In this document: piece by piece, positions 36,107 to 45,159 of the stretch
Layout of the letters: the number at the start of each line of letters is the position of its first letter
How positions within the stretch are numbered: the first letter of the stretch is position 1
NCBI GenBank assembly: GCA_003151815.1
Contig: PLYN01000024.1
Span: 35,519 to 99,518, forward strand
Origin: Bacteroidota bacterium
Lineage (GTDB): Bacteria; Bacteroidota; Bacteroidia; 2-12-FULL-35-15
Direction of reading: 5' to 3'
Length of the DNA stretch: 64,000 nt
The notes under the pieces: generated by a model
Databases searched by the model: none
Told to the model about the DNA's origin: nothing
The model's input: the letters and a program-made list of their open reading frames with translations, nothing else
Program-made: the position numbers and the translations under genes

Positions 36107-36169
36107 AGCTATTTTTTATCCTCCTTTAACGAATATTAATTCCCAGAGAAAATTGTTGCGATATATTTG
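36107..36169 (+). promoter_or_regulatory. Regulon promoter of the Dps-like gene
   Basis: AGCTATT (36107), CGAATAT (36130) and TATATTTG (36162-36169), spacings 16 and 25. The ATG is at 36256, leaving a leader of about 80 bases. Confidence 0.82.
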
Positions 36170-36255
36170 AATATAATTTTTTATAAGAATCTATTTATAA
36201 AGAAAAATTTAAAAGCACTTTAAATTATTTTAATATTACAATAACAAAATTAATT

Positions 36256-36813
36256 ATGAAAAAAGTATCGGTCATCACCAGAAAATCTGTATCACATAAT
36301 ATATATGTAACACCCAAAATCGAAACTGCTGAAAGGAAAATAGAATCTGTTACATTATTACTTTCAGCTTTATTGTCTAATGAAATTTCGCTTTATGTTA
36401 AGACAAGAAGATTTGATTGGAACGTTTCAAAAGTTAATAGCCTTGAAATGCATAAATTATTTCAATTTCAATATGTTCAACTTGAGAAATCGATTAAGGA
36501 AATAACCCAACGAATTAATAAATTAGGAAGCCGCTCTGTTAACACAATGAATGAAATATTAAGATTATCTCCAATTAATGAAGCGCCAAAACACTACCCG
36601 GGATCAAAGGGCATGATTAGAGATTTACTCGCCGATCATGAAACTGCGATTGCTAATTTGAGAAATGATATTGGCGTTATTTTCGAAAAATACAATGATG
36701 CGGATACTGCTGATTTTCTTATATTCCGAATGGAAGCACATGAAGTAATGGCGCAATTTCTTAGAAGAGCCAATCTTTCACAAAGGAGTCTACCTGATTA
36801 CTTATATAATTAA
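36256..36813 (+). CDS. Dps/ferritin-like protein with a degenerate ferroxidase site
   Basis: 185 residues. The four-helix Dps pattern is clear: LYVKTRRFDWNV, LEMHKLFQFQY, ITQRINKLG, LLADHETAIANLRNDI and RMEAHEVMAQFLRRA. The residues that normally bind iron at the dimer interface are mostly changed: the His of the HWN motif is Asp, the acidic positions after LHxLF are Gln, and the D-x-IAER helix reads KEITQR. One His (LEMH) remains. The N-terminal 25 residues are basic with Ser/Thr and could bind DNA. It may protect or compact DNA without oxidising iron (inference). Regulon promoter upstream. Confidence 0.8.
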   Translation: MKKVSVITRKSVSHNIYVTPKIETAERKIESVTLLLSALLSNEISLYVKTRRFDWNVSKVNSLEMHKLFQFQYVQLEKSIKEITQRINKLGSRSVNTMNEILRLSPINEAPKHYPGSKGMIRDLLADHETAIANLRNDIGVIFEKYNDADTADFLIFRMEAHEVMAQFLRRANLSQRSLPDYLYN

Positions 36814-36972
36814 GAATAATGTTGTGCTGATTCAAACAATGTCATTGTCTTAATAGTAAGATATATTTATTTCCTGAATAAGCCCTGTGTTAGTTGCAAT
36901 TGTAGGAACGCGCTTAACAAAACTTTTAACACAACGAATAAAGCTTTTAGAAATAATTTTTTAAAAAAAACT

Positions 36973-37434
36973 ATGAAAAAATTAAACGGAAAAATTATCC
37001 TTGTGGATGATGATAAATATGAAAAAGAACTTTTGAAAGATGCTTTAAAGAATAAAAACTGGGATGTGGATCTTGAGTATTTTATGAATCCCATATTAGC
37101 TTTAGAGTATTTTAAAACAACTAAGGACGAAATATTTCTGATAATTTCAGATATGGATATGCCTGAAATGACTGGAATGCAATTAAAACGAGCACTTGAT
37201 AATGACGTATTATTAAGGCACAATACAATACCATTTATTTTTGCAAGTACTTCTTCATCAAAAGGAGAAATTAAAACAGCTTATGTTTATAGGGTTCAAG
37301 GTTATTTTGAAAAACCGGTAACCACGGAAGAACAAGCAAATATGATTGATATAATAATAAAGTATTGGATTGTTTGCAAACATCCCAACGAGAGCGAAAC
37401 GGAAGAAACCAGCAATAATATTTTAAATGCTTGA
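36973..37434 (+). CDS. Single-domain response regulator
   Basis: 153 residues, receiver only. It has the acidic triad IILVDDDKYE, the phospho-acceptor Asp in IISDMDMPEMTG and the Lys in YFEKPVT. The last 20 residues are a Ser/Glu/Asn-rich tail without a domain. It is 159 bases after the Dps-like gene on the same strand. A CGAATAA at 36937 hints at a regulon site, but the rest of the motif is missing, so co-transcription with the Dps-like gene is likelier. Confidence 0.85.
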   Translation: MKKLNGKIILVDDDKYEKELLKDALKNKNWDVDLEYFMNPILALEYFKTTKDEIFLIISDMDMPEMTGMQLKRALDNDVLLRHNTIPFIFASTSSSKGEIKTAYVYRVQGYFEKPVTTEEQANMIDIIIKYWIVCKHPNESETEETSNNILNA

Positions 37435-37557
37435 TGTTTAAAAAAATATAATAACCGTTGAAACAAGCGACACGAACGAAAGAGCAATAGCAATCCTTCA
37501 AACATTACCCCTTTTGTCTTCAGGAACCTTCAGCCAAAATGAATAATTGATAAATTC

Positions 37558-37920
37558 TTATACCTTATTAAAAACATTCTTAACACACGTTAAAAGTTCG
37601 TTCACATCAAGAGGTTTGGATAAAAAATAAGTAGCACTTAAACCAAGCGAATTTGCAACAGTGCCACCTTGGTCTAATGAAGAAATGAGTATGACCGGTA
37701 TCCTGTCGAAATAATATTCTTTCAGCATGCTAAGCAATCCGAGACCTGAAATGTTGGGCATCATAATGTCACTCACGATCAAATCTATTTTTTGGTTCTC
37801 CAATATATCAAGGGCATTTGAAACATCTTGGGCTAGAATGACTTCATAGCCTTCTTCACCTAAACTATGACTGATAGCTTTAAGCATCAGTTCATCATCG
37901 TCTACAATTAATATTTTCAT
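37558..37920 (-). CDS. Single-domain response regulator
   Basis: 120 residues, a compact CheY-like receiver with IVDDDELM, phospho-acceptor Asp in IVSDIMMPNISG and Lys in YFLSKPLD. The last gene of a four-gene operon that runs from 41751 (secreted protein, GH15, membrane-anchored receiver, this receiver); it starts 28 bases after the previous stop. It may be the output or phosphate sink of the neighbour (inference). Confidence 0.88.
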   Translation of the reverse strand: MKILIVDDDELMLKAISHSLGEEGYEVILAQDVSNALDILENQKIDLIVSDIMMPNISGLGLLSMLKEYYFDRIPVILISSLDQGGTVANSLGLSATYFLSKPLDVNELLTCVKNVFNKV

Positions 37921-37948
37921 AATTTTAGTTTTTAAAATATATTTTATT

Positions 37949-38473
37949 TTAATCTTTTATAAAAATTTCCGGAAAAAACAATTGAACTATTGAGCAGATA
38001 ACGATCATTCCTACAAAAATACCTATAGCTATTTTTCCCATTAATTTATAGTTTTTAAGTTCCTTGGCAACTTTTATCGAATTAGCCGCATTGCTGATAA
38101 CAAGTTTAAGACGGTTAAAAACATTGTCGTTTTTAATGATGTAATCATATGCTCCAAATTTTATTAGATTTACCGCTACTTCCATTTTATCCTGGGCGGA
38201 GAGCATGATCACTTTTGTTTCCGGATTTAATTCCATGATCTTTTTTAAAACTTTCAACCCATCCATTGCATTCGGGGAAGTGCTATTCAAAAAATAATCT
38301 AGAATAATAATATCAGGATGATATTCAAAATTCTTCAAACATTCTTCGCCTGTTGAAAAAGTTCGGATGTTGATTTCGAATTTGAACATTTTTTTTACCT
38401 GATCTTTTAAAGATGCGGTAAATAGTGGGTCGTCATCCACTATAAAAATAGAAAGAGACTCTGAAGTTTTCAT
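37949..38473 (-). CDS. Receiver domain with C-terminal membrane anchor
   Basis: 174 residues. A receiver domain (about 8-130) has the acidic triad IVDDDPLF, phospho-acceptor D59 in IIILDYF and Lys114 in YIIKND. A basic helix (NSIKVAKELKNYKL) leads into one transmembrane segment (about 146-168, IAIGIFVGMIVICSIVQLFF) and the protein ends FIKD. There is no DNA-binding or enzymatic output domain. A second protein of the same design lies at 62877-63389. Tethering a receiver to the inner membrane suggests it reports to, or is phosphorylated by, membrane proteins. Operon: GH15 upstream (28 bases), receiver downstream (28 bases). Confidence 0.83.
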   Translation of the reverse strand: MKTSESLSIFIVDDDPLFTASLKDQVKKMFKFEINIRTFSTGEECLKNFEYHPDIIILDYFLNSTSPNAMDGLKVLKKIMELNPETKVIMLSAQDKMEVAVNLIKFGAYDYIIKNDNVFNRLKLVISNAANSIKVAKELKNYKLMGKIAIGIFVGMIVICSIVQLFFPEIFIKD

Positions 38474-38501
38474 CGTATTTTATTTTTTTAATTGCGTTAA
38501 T

Positions 38502-40994
38502 TTATGAAGGAAGAAAAACTTTTATTTTATCTCTTTTTGTCTGTTTTTGTGCTTTTGTTTCAGTTAGAATTTGCGCTGATCTGTTCTTTTCGACTGAGAG
38601 CATATATTTCTTGTCTTCCCATGTTTGGGAATCATGCCAATAAAATGTATAACTAATATTTTGTTCGTAGTCTAAATTTACTGTAGGTAGATCAGCGAAA
38701 TGAATTCCTAATCCGGAATCAAGAGTTACAACATCATTAGTTGTTTCCCAATTATCTGAGGACCATTGGATGGTCGCTGAAGCGAGGCATTCTATACGTA
38801 ATACTTTTCCTTTTGGTATGTATTTATATTGAGTTCTGAAATTCCAAATAATAATATTTGAAACTTTTTTTTCAATTACATAACGTTGATTGGTTTGTGA
38901 TGGCATATCAAATACCTGCTTGGCTTCCAATGAACGACAGAGTTTTATATATTCTGAATGTGCCCATACTAATGGCATTGCGCCTCCTGTTGGTTTACCT
39001 GTATATAGATCCAGTTCAGGAATATCTTCTGCATCCCAAATTTGTTCAGGAAACAATCCTGTTTCGGTTGCATAGTTTTCAAAAGTTTTTAATAATTCTT
39101 TGGCATATTCATAATTTCCAGCGGCTATTTCATAATGTGCACGTTCTCCTGTTAATAAAGGCCATGGGCGACCAATGCCTGTTCCATTAAAAGGGCTTCC
39201 ATCAACATGTTCACCATAACCATCTCCATTGTATCTATACCAAACCGGCCCCAAAGGATTATCAAATTTTAATGTTGCATCAATTACTTTAATTGTATTA
39301 AGTATATGCGGATCGTCCGCAGCTCTTAAGCCAAAACGTACCAATGCTAATGCATCCGGACTTACCATTTCATTGGCAGGACAAATATTTTCTCCTTTAG
39401 GACGATTGGAAATGGTGAGCAGTTCAGTGCCCCGATTATCAAAATCAAATTGTTCCTTTGCGTTAATTCTAACATAATAACCTTCAACGCCAACAAATTT
39501 TGCCAGATCCGATCCGGTAACATAGGTCCATCTTTCTATACTTGAATTCCATGCATCTGCAGTTTGTCTGAGATATTTGGCAACCTGAGGTTCATTATTT
39601 TTATCGGCATGTTCAGCTGCTATAAGAAGAGCCGCAATTTCAACAGCTAAGGTAAAAGTAGAATAACCTGCATTTTCTTCCCAACGATCTTGTGCTGTGA
39701 TAGGACCATGCATAACAAGATAGCTGGCTGCTTTTCTGACCATTGGCCAAAAATGTTTCAAATCACTTTCCGAAAGTTCCACTTCTCTATTAACTAAGTC
39801 AACTAACATAATTGGTAAGGCTGTTTGATCCATTTGAATACCACTCCAATACGGAGACCCATCCAACCACATGTTCTGTGTCCAATGTCCGTCATCCTCC
39901 TGAGTAACCATCAAATAATTTAAAACTCTTCTCGCATCTTCAAATGCTTTAGCAGCAAGTAATCCACCTGCTGTTTGAACCATGTCTCTTGGCCAAACTA
40001 AATGGTAACCACCCAAATCGTCATCGCCTTTGCTATATCCCCAAGGGATGGAAAGGCTTGCTATTAAAGCGCCAGGGTGACGTTTGGATTCGTGTGACTT
40101 AAGCATTGCCGCACTAATATTAAAATATTTAGGCGATAAACTTTCCTTAGAAGTATTGAATGAATATAATTTTTTTTGCCATCCTTGCCACTCTTTAATA
40201 AACTTCTCTTTGGCAGATTCAAAACTTTCAAAGATGCTTGCTCTTGCCCGTTGCCCGGCTTCTTCCGGATTTCTTCCAAAACCAAGAGCCACTATAAAAC
40301 TATTGCCCTTGATCTCGTCCAGATCAAATTCGCCTGTTAAAGCCACGTTGCCATTTTCGGCACGTTCAAATTCCCAAGCCATTTCTTTGTGTAACATCAA
40401 ATCCTGCCAACCGTCAGAAGTTCCTACAAAACCTGCCGAGCATTTTTTCCAAGGTACTGAACATGCCAATGCCAAAGAAACATCCCCACGTTGAGCAAAC
40501 AACATTGGCAGCCCTTTGTAATTGTCAACCCAGGCAGTATTACATGATCCATAATTTCCTAAATGCGGAGCCAGCAACATAAACAATTTTAAATCTTTCC
40601 GTTTCTTGTTGGTAGGGAAAAATTGAATTCGTTGAAGTACGGTATCTCTGGTCGGATCAGAAATAATTTCCTTTTCAATACGATAATTATGATGATTACA
40701 GCTGTTGGTAAGATGATATCCCGGAACACCTTTGGCCATATATTTAACATGGTGAGAAGTGTGAAGTTTCTCTTCAGAAAAAAAATCTTTCCCATCAGTT
40801 ACAATCAAGCCCAAATCTTTGGTACAAGCCTGATCTACCTGTGGATAATAAATTTCATTTAAAATACCTTGACTGATTGAATACCAAACTTTGCTGGTTG
40901 AGTTAAGTGAAGTTCCAACTCCACTTTTGGCACTCGAAGTCCATCTGGCATCAATTCCAGGCCAACCAAAAGCAAATTTTTCTTTTTTATACAT
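38502..40994 (-). CDS. GH15 glucoamylase-like enzyme (glucan 1,4-alpha-glucosidase)
   Basis: 830 residues. An N-terminal beta-sandwich domain (about 1-270) opens with FGWPGIDARWTSSAKSGVG. The (alpha/alpha)6 GH15 barrel (about 290-690) has YHLVWPRDMVQTAGGLLA, the probable general acid in DRWEENAGYSTFTLA and the base in LFPEQIWD. A C-terminal beta domain follows. There is no signal peptide, so it probably acts on intracellular alpha-glucan, releasing glucose from non-reducing ends. This fits the GT4 and GH57 genes at 15.8-18.4 kb. It is preceded by a secreted protein gene and followed by two receiver genes in one transcription unit. Confidence 0.9.
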   Translation of the reverse strand: MYKKEKFAFGWPGIDARWTSSAKSGVGTSLNSTSKVWYSISQGILNEIYYPQVDQACTKDLGLIVTDGKDFFSEEKLHTSHHVKYMAKGVPGYHLTNSCNHHNYRIEKEIISDPTRDTVLQRIQFFPTNKKRKDLKLFMLLAPHLGNYGSCNTAWVDNYKGLPMLFAQRGDVSLALACSVPWKKCSAGFVGTSDGWQDLMLHKEMAWEFERAENGNVALTGEFDLDEIKGNSFIVALGFGRNPEEAGQRARASIFESFESAKEKFIKEWQGWQKKLYSFNTSKESLSPKYFNISAAMLKSHESKRHPGALIASLSIPWGYSKGDDDLGGYHLVWPRDMVQTAGGLLAAKAFEDARRVLNYLMVTQEDDGHWTQNMWLDGSPYWSGIQMDQTALPIMLVDLVNREVELSESDLKHFWPMVRKAASYLVMHGPITAQDRWEENAGYSTFTLAVEIAALLIAAEHADKNNEPQVAKYLRQTADAWNSSIERWTYVTGSDLAKFVGVEGYYVRINAKEQFDFDNRGTELLTISNRPKGENICPANEMVSPDALALVRFGLRAADDPHILNTIKVIDATLKFDNPLGPVWYRYNGDGYGEHVDGSPFNGTGIGRPWPLLTGERAHYEIAAGNYEYAKELLKTFENYATETGLFPEQIWDAEDIPELDLYTGKPTGGAMPLVWAHSEYIKLCRSLEAKQVFDMPSQTNQRYVIEKKVSNIIIWNFRTQYKYIPKGKVLRIECLASATIQWSSDNWETTNDVVTLDSGLGIHFADLPTVNLDYEQNISYTFYWHDSQTWEDKKYMLSVEKNRSAQILTETKAQKQTKRDKIKVFLPS

Positions 40995-41070
40995 TTAGGA
41001 TATTTAGTTTGATATTTGCGCAATTCAAATAAAATAATTGCAAGTAATAATTTTAAAATGTGTTATTTTT

Positions 41071-41751
41071 TTATTTGGTTTTCTTTGTAGATTTTACTTT
41101 TGAACTTTCAGTTTCTAATTTATCAGAAGCTAATATAGGTCCATTAATCTCATCAAAATAATAAGTATCAGAACTTAAAGAATTGGGGTTAAACAATAAG
41201 GTAAGCTGATCTACTTCGTTAGTAGAAGTTTCACTACCTTTTGGAATTTGAGAAAATTTAAATTGCACTACCTCCCATGCATTGCTCACTGTGGTATAAG
41301 CTTGATATTGGCTATTCGTTCCTGCTGGATATTCATTGTTACGCCCCTTGCTGCCCAATAAAATTTCTATGAGCGTTCCTACAGGTGCTGATGTATAGAT
41401 TTTCATACTTAATTGAGGAGGAATTCCTAAATACGTTGCGTAGTTATCTACAGCGGATAATTTGCCGGGGAAAGACATTTTAATATTATCGAATTTTTTT
41501 GTGCGGTTGCGGACATATAGCGCACAAGTTTTTGAGCTATTTATATCATTGAGTGCAGGGTTTATTGCAACAGTATCCAAAACACCCGATTTTTCTGCAT
41601 AATGTAAATGTTTAGCCCCTTCAAAATTATCATAACATTGCGATTGACCAACCATATAATTTGAATAAAATAAAAAAGCCATAAATACTACCGAGTACAT
41701 TTTTATGCTGCTTTTATTTTTTGACAGACTTTCTTTTTTATTTGTTTTCAT
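41071..41751 (-). CDS. Secreted beta-sandwich protein of unknown function (paralogue 1)
   Basis: 226 residues. Signal peptide with a long basic N-region; Met18 (41700) is an alternative start, and cleavage is near NYMVGQ. The mature part is one jelly-roll-like domain: CYDNFEG, GVLDT, YVRNRTKKFDNIKM, SMKIYTSAPVGTLIEI, AWEVVQFKFSQIPKGSETS, LLFNPNSLSSDTYYFDEI. The pattern resembles galactose-binding or CBM-like modules found appended to glycosidases, here free-standing. The paralogue at 60887-61573 is about 60% identical by eye over the domain. First gene of the operon with GH15; regulon promoter at 41795. Confidence 0.75.
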   Translation of the reverse strand: MKTNKKESLSKNKSSIKMYSVVFMAFLFYSNYMVGQSQCYDNFEGAKHLHYAEKSGVLDTVAINPALNDINSSKTCALYVRNRTKKFDNIKMSFPGKLSAVDNYATYLGIPPQLSMKIYTSAPVGTLIEILLGSKGRNNEYPAGTNSQYQAYTTVSNAWEVVQFKFSQIPKGSETSTNEVDQLTLLFNPNSLSSDTYYFDEINGPILASDKLETESSKVKSTKKTK

Positions 41752-41794
41752 GATTGTAAATTTTTTATTATAAAGATTTAATAATTATATAATG

Positions 41795-41858
41795 CGAAAC
41801 TAAATAAGATCGGCAGTGTCTTCTATTAATATTCGGTGATAAGGTATTTTCAATAGCC
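41795..41858 (-). promoter_or_regulatory. Regulon promoter of the GH15/receiver operon
   Basis: On the minus strand: GGCTATT (41858-41852), CGAATAT starting at 41835, and TAGTTTCG (41802-41795), one mismatch to the -7 box. A perfect GGCTATC lies 21 bases upstream. Back to back with the plus-strand promoter at 42034. Confidence 0.82.
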
Positions 41859-42033
41859 GAAACTGGAATCCAGATAGCCCCGTTAGGTATCGGTCGAATT
41901 CATTAGAAATACTTTTTTAAAACATATTGTTTTTAAAATTAATTCAAACACCCTAGAGTTTAGCGGAAATAATAGAATAAAAAAAACAATCGAGCTTTTA
42001 TAAAAATAATGCAGCCATCAATAATTGTTTTTT

Positions 42034-42096
42034 GGCGATTCAAAATCCCTACCGAACGAATATCAAAAAAAACAGAACAATGTTCATCTAAATTTG
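42034..42096 (+). promoter_or_regulatory. Regulon promoter of the nucleotidyltransferase-PGI operon
   Basis: GGCGATT (42034), CGAATAT (42057) and TAAATTTG (42089-42096). AGCCATC is 21 bases upstream. The GGCGATT form is the bridge to the GCGATT repeats upstream of the glycosidases. Confidence 0.82.
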
Positions 42097-42148
42097 ATTC
42101 CGAAATAATATATCAGAAAATTAAAATAACAAATTCATTCTATAATTT

Positions 42149-43156
42149 ATGAAAATAATTGTGCCTATGGCTGGTATGGGAAAGCGAATGCGACCACATA
42201 CATTAACAACTCCCAAACCTCTTTTGCCTATTGCCGGCAAGTCAATTGTACAAAGATTAGTAGAAGATATTGCGAATGCTTGTTCTGAAAAGGTAGATGA
42301 AATTGTATTTATTATTGGTCATTTTGGAAAAGAAACGGAAGATCATTTAAAAAAAATTGCAAATGATCTTGGAGCTATTGGAACAATTTATTATCAGGAA
42401 GAAGCCTTGGGGACAGCCCACGCTATCTTGTGTGCGAAAGAAGCATTAACAGGAAAAGTTGTAATTGCTTTTGCCGATACACTTTTTAAAGCAGATTTTA
42501 AAATAGATGATTCTCAGGAAGGAATTATATGGGTTCAAAAAATAGAAGATCCAAAAGCTTTCGGTGTTGTAAAAGTAAATGATAAAAATGTAATTACTGA
42601 TTTTTTTGAAAAACCGGAACACTTTGTATCTGACTTGGCAATCATTGGTATCTATTATATAAAAGATGGAGCAAATCTTAGAAAAGAATTACAATACCTG
42701 ATCGATAATAATATAAAAGACAAAGGTGAATTTCAATTAACCAATGCTTTGGAGAACATGAAAAACAAAGGGATTGAGTTTACCCCAGGAAAGGTGATAG
42801 AATGGTTGGATTGTGGAAACAAAGACTCGACGGTTTATACCAATCAAAGGATTTTAGAATTTAACAAAGGAAAAAATTTAATTTCAAAAACACATACTTC
42901 TTTAAACTCCGTGATCATTGAGCCCTGTTACATTGGTGAAAATGTAAAATTGATCAACTCAGTTGTTGGGCCTTACGTTTCGATAGGAAATAATTCGGTC
43001 ATCGAAGATTCAGTAATTAAAAACAGCATTGTTCAAACGCACGCAAAAATTTCCTTCGCTAATATTCACAACTCTATGTTTGGAAATTATGTTGATTTTA
43101 AAAACAGCAATTCTGAATTGAGTATGGGAGATTATAGTACCCAGCACAACAAATAA
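42149..43156 (+). CDS. Sugar-phosphate nucleotidyltransferase with left-handed beta-helix tail
   Basis: 335 residues. The Rossmann-type transferase domain (about 1-235) shows the GxGxRMRPHTLTTPKPLLP signature, shortened here, and FADTLFK with the metal-binding Asp. Hexapeptide repeats (about 255-325: EPCYIGENVKLINSV, GPYVSIGNNSVIEDS) form a left-handed beta-helix. Sequence fits glucose-1-phosphate thymidylyl- or mannose-1-phosphate guanylyltransferases; the nucleotide cannot be settled by eye. It would use sugar-1-phosphate such as that made by the mutase at 25888. First gene of an operon with PGI (74-base gap), regulon promoter at 42034. Confidence 0.88.
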   Translation: MKIIVPMAGMGKRMRPHTLTTPKPLLPIAGKSIVQRLVEDIANACSEKVDEIVFIIGHFGKETEDHLKKIANDLGAIGTIYYQEEALGTAHAILCAKEALTGKVVIAFADTLFKADFKIDDSQEGIIWVQKIEDPKAFGVVKVNDKNVITDFFEKPEHFVSDLAIIGIYYIKDGANLRKELQYLIDNNIKDKGEFQLTNALENMKNKGIEFTPGKVIEWLDCGNKDSTVYTNQRILEFNKGKNLISKTHTSLNSVIIEPCYIGENVKLINSVVGPYVSIGNNSVIEDSVIKNSIVQTHAKISFANIHNSMFGNYVDFKNSNSELSMGDYSTQHNK

Positions 43157-43230
43157 TGGTTAATGATAAATAACAATTAATAAAATTTAACAGATAATAA
43201 GTAACAAATAACAATTAACAATTATTAGAG

Positions 43231-45102
43231 ATGGACGCAGGAAATGGATTAAGCCTTGAGCTTGGAAAATATCAAAAACAAGTTAATATCCGTTTAAAAG
43301 AAATGCAAGGTCAGGACTTTGTGAAACGCCTATGGAATAAAGAGGAAGATCTTTGGATAAAAGGAAATATTCAATCCGAAATTTCTGATCTTTCAATGGG
43401 TTGGCTGAATGTTGCAAGTAAAATGTTAGACAATTTACCCTTGATAGAAAAATTTAGTAAAACGATTCAGCTCTCAGGACTTCACCACATTGTGCTTTTT
43501 GGAATGGGTGGTAGCAGTTTAACTCCTTTAGTTTTTCAAAAAACATTTATGAATAAAGAGTCTCTTGGACAAACTTTTGCGGAAGGAATGAAACTTATCG
43601 TTTTGGATAGTACTGAACCTGAAACAATAAAAAATATTGAAAATGAAATAAACATTTCGAAAACACTTTTTATTGTGTCTAGTAAATCAGGTACTACTGC
43701 GGAAGTTATGGCCTTGTATAATTATTTTTTCAATAAAGTATTTGCTATAAAAGGAGAGAAAGCCGGAGACAATTTTATTGCTATTACAGATGAGGGATCA
43801 CCTCTTGTCGAATTGGCTAACAGTAAAAATTTTCGTGAAACGTTTATAAATTTTCGGGATATAGGAGGAAGATATTCTGCCCTTTCCTATTTTGGAATAT
43901 TACCTGCAGTATTGATGGGTGTTAATGTTAAAGAACTTCTGGAACGGACACTGTTGATGATTAAAGCGTGCGGTTCTCAGGTTCCTGCTTCCCAAAACCC
44001 GGGTGTAATTTTGGGTGCTGCAATTGCCGAACTTGCCAAACAAGGCCATGATAAATTAACCTATTTACTTCCTTCATCATTTTCATCATTTGGATTATGG
44101 TTGGAACAATTATTAGCAGAAAGCACAGGTAAAAATGACAAAGGGATACTACCATTAAATGGTAATCCTTTAGCTGGTGCAAATACATATGGAAACGATC
44201 GTTTGTTTTTTCAAATGGAATTATCGGGTAAGAAAGATGAGATTCAATCTGAAAGGCTAAAAGACCTTATTTCAATGGAATACCCTGTTATAAGTATTCA
44301 AATTAAAGATGAACTTGATCTTGGGAGGGAATTTTTCCGTTGGGAAATTGCAACTGCAACAGCGGGAGCTATTTTAGGTGTAAACCCTTTTAACCAACCG
44401 AATGTACAGGAAAGTAAAAAATGTACGGATCGATTATTAAAAATGATCGAGGAGGATGGCAAACTTCCTGACATGACTCCAACGTTAACTGAAAATTCAG
44501 TACATTATTATTATACATCACAAAAGCAAAAAAATGCAGATGTTTCCAATTCTAACAACTATCAGGGTGGAGCAAAATCACTCATGGAAGAATTTCTACA
44601 GCTTGCAAAACCGGGAGATTATATTTCACTCCAAGCCTACTTACCTGAAATTACAGTTGTGAATAAATATATTTTTGGGCTTCAGCAATATTTGCAAAAA
44701 AGGCTACATGTGGCAGTTACAACAGAATTTGGTCCACGATACCTTCATTCAACGGGTCAATACAATAAGGGCGGTCCTAATACAGGTATTTTTATTCAAT
44801 TTATTGGCAGTTCAGTTTCTGATCTTCCAATACCTGACCATGCGTATTCTTTTGGTCTGCTAAAAAAGGCGCAGGCAATTGGAGACATGGAAGCTCTTGT
44901 TATGCATAAAAGAAGAGTTATATTAATTGATTTGGGAGAAGATATCATTAATGGATTGAATTCATTCAAGCAAGTAATTGAAAAAGTACAGCCGGTTTTA
45001 TTCAATGAAGATTCCAAGAAAAAAAACATTATAACACCGAAACCATTACTTGGCAGAAGCGATTATACACAAAGATACGATGCCGAAAGGATAGGATTAT
45101 AA
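43231..45102 (+). CDS. Phosphoglucose isomerase of the transaldolase-fusion type, without the transaldolase
   Basis: 623 residues. Tandem SIS domains with LFGMGGSSLTPLVF, SSKSGTTAEVMALYNYFF (shortened), GGRYSALSYFG and FFRWEIATATAGAILGVNPF. The C-terminal part has LHSTGQYNKGGPNTGIFIQF. This arrangement is that of the PGI half of bifunctional Tal-PGI proteins of about 950 residues; the N-terminal transaldolase half is missing and the protein starts cleanly, so it is a free-standing form, not a truncation. It interconverts glucose- and fructose-6-phosphate. Downstream of the nucleotidyltransferase in the same operon. Confidence 0.86.
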   Translation: MDAGNGLSLELGKYQKQVNIRLKEMQGQDFVKRLWNKEEDLWIKGNIQSEISDLSMGWLNVASKMLDNLPLIEKFSKTIQLSGLHHIVLFGMGGSSLTPLVFQKTFMNKESLGQTFAEGMKLIVLDSTEPETIKNIENEINISKTLFIVSSKSGTTAEVMALYNYFFNKVFAIKGEKAGDNFIAITDEGSPLVELANSKNFRETFINFRDIGGRYSALSYFGILPAVLMGVNVKELLERTLLMIKACGSQVPASQNPGVILGAAIAELAKQGHDKLTYLLPSSFSSFGLWLEQLLAESTGKNDKGILPLNGNPLAGANTYGNDRLFFQMELSGKKDEIQSERLKDLISMEYPVISIQIKDELDLGREFFRWEIATATAGAILGVNPFNQPNVQESKKCTDRLLKMIEEDGKLPDMTPTLTENSVHYYYTSQKQKNADVSNSNNYQGGAKSLMEEFLQLAKPGDYISLQAYLPEITVVNKYIFGLQQYLQKRLHVAVTTEFGPRYLHSTGQYNKGGPNTGIFIQFIGSSVSDLPIPDHAYSFGLLKKAQAIGDMEALVMHKRRVILIDLGEDIINGLNSFKQVIEKVQPVLFNEDSKKKNIITPKPLLGRSDYTQRYDAERIGL

Positions 45103-45159
45103 GAGAGTGTGGCATACCAAGAAAAATGAAATTCCGTTTTTAATTAAAAACAATCACAA

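Noticed and set aside
36925..36972. CGAATAA at 36937 as a regulon promoter of the receiver gene at 36973
   Set aside because: The position 23 bases upstream reads GCTTAAC, not GGCTATT, and no -7 box follows before the start codon.
43157..43230. AACAATTAA-type simple repeats between the nucleotidyltransferase and PGI genes as a regulatory array
   Set aside because: Low-complexity AT-rich spacer with uneven spacing; no conserved unit.
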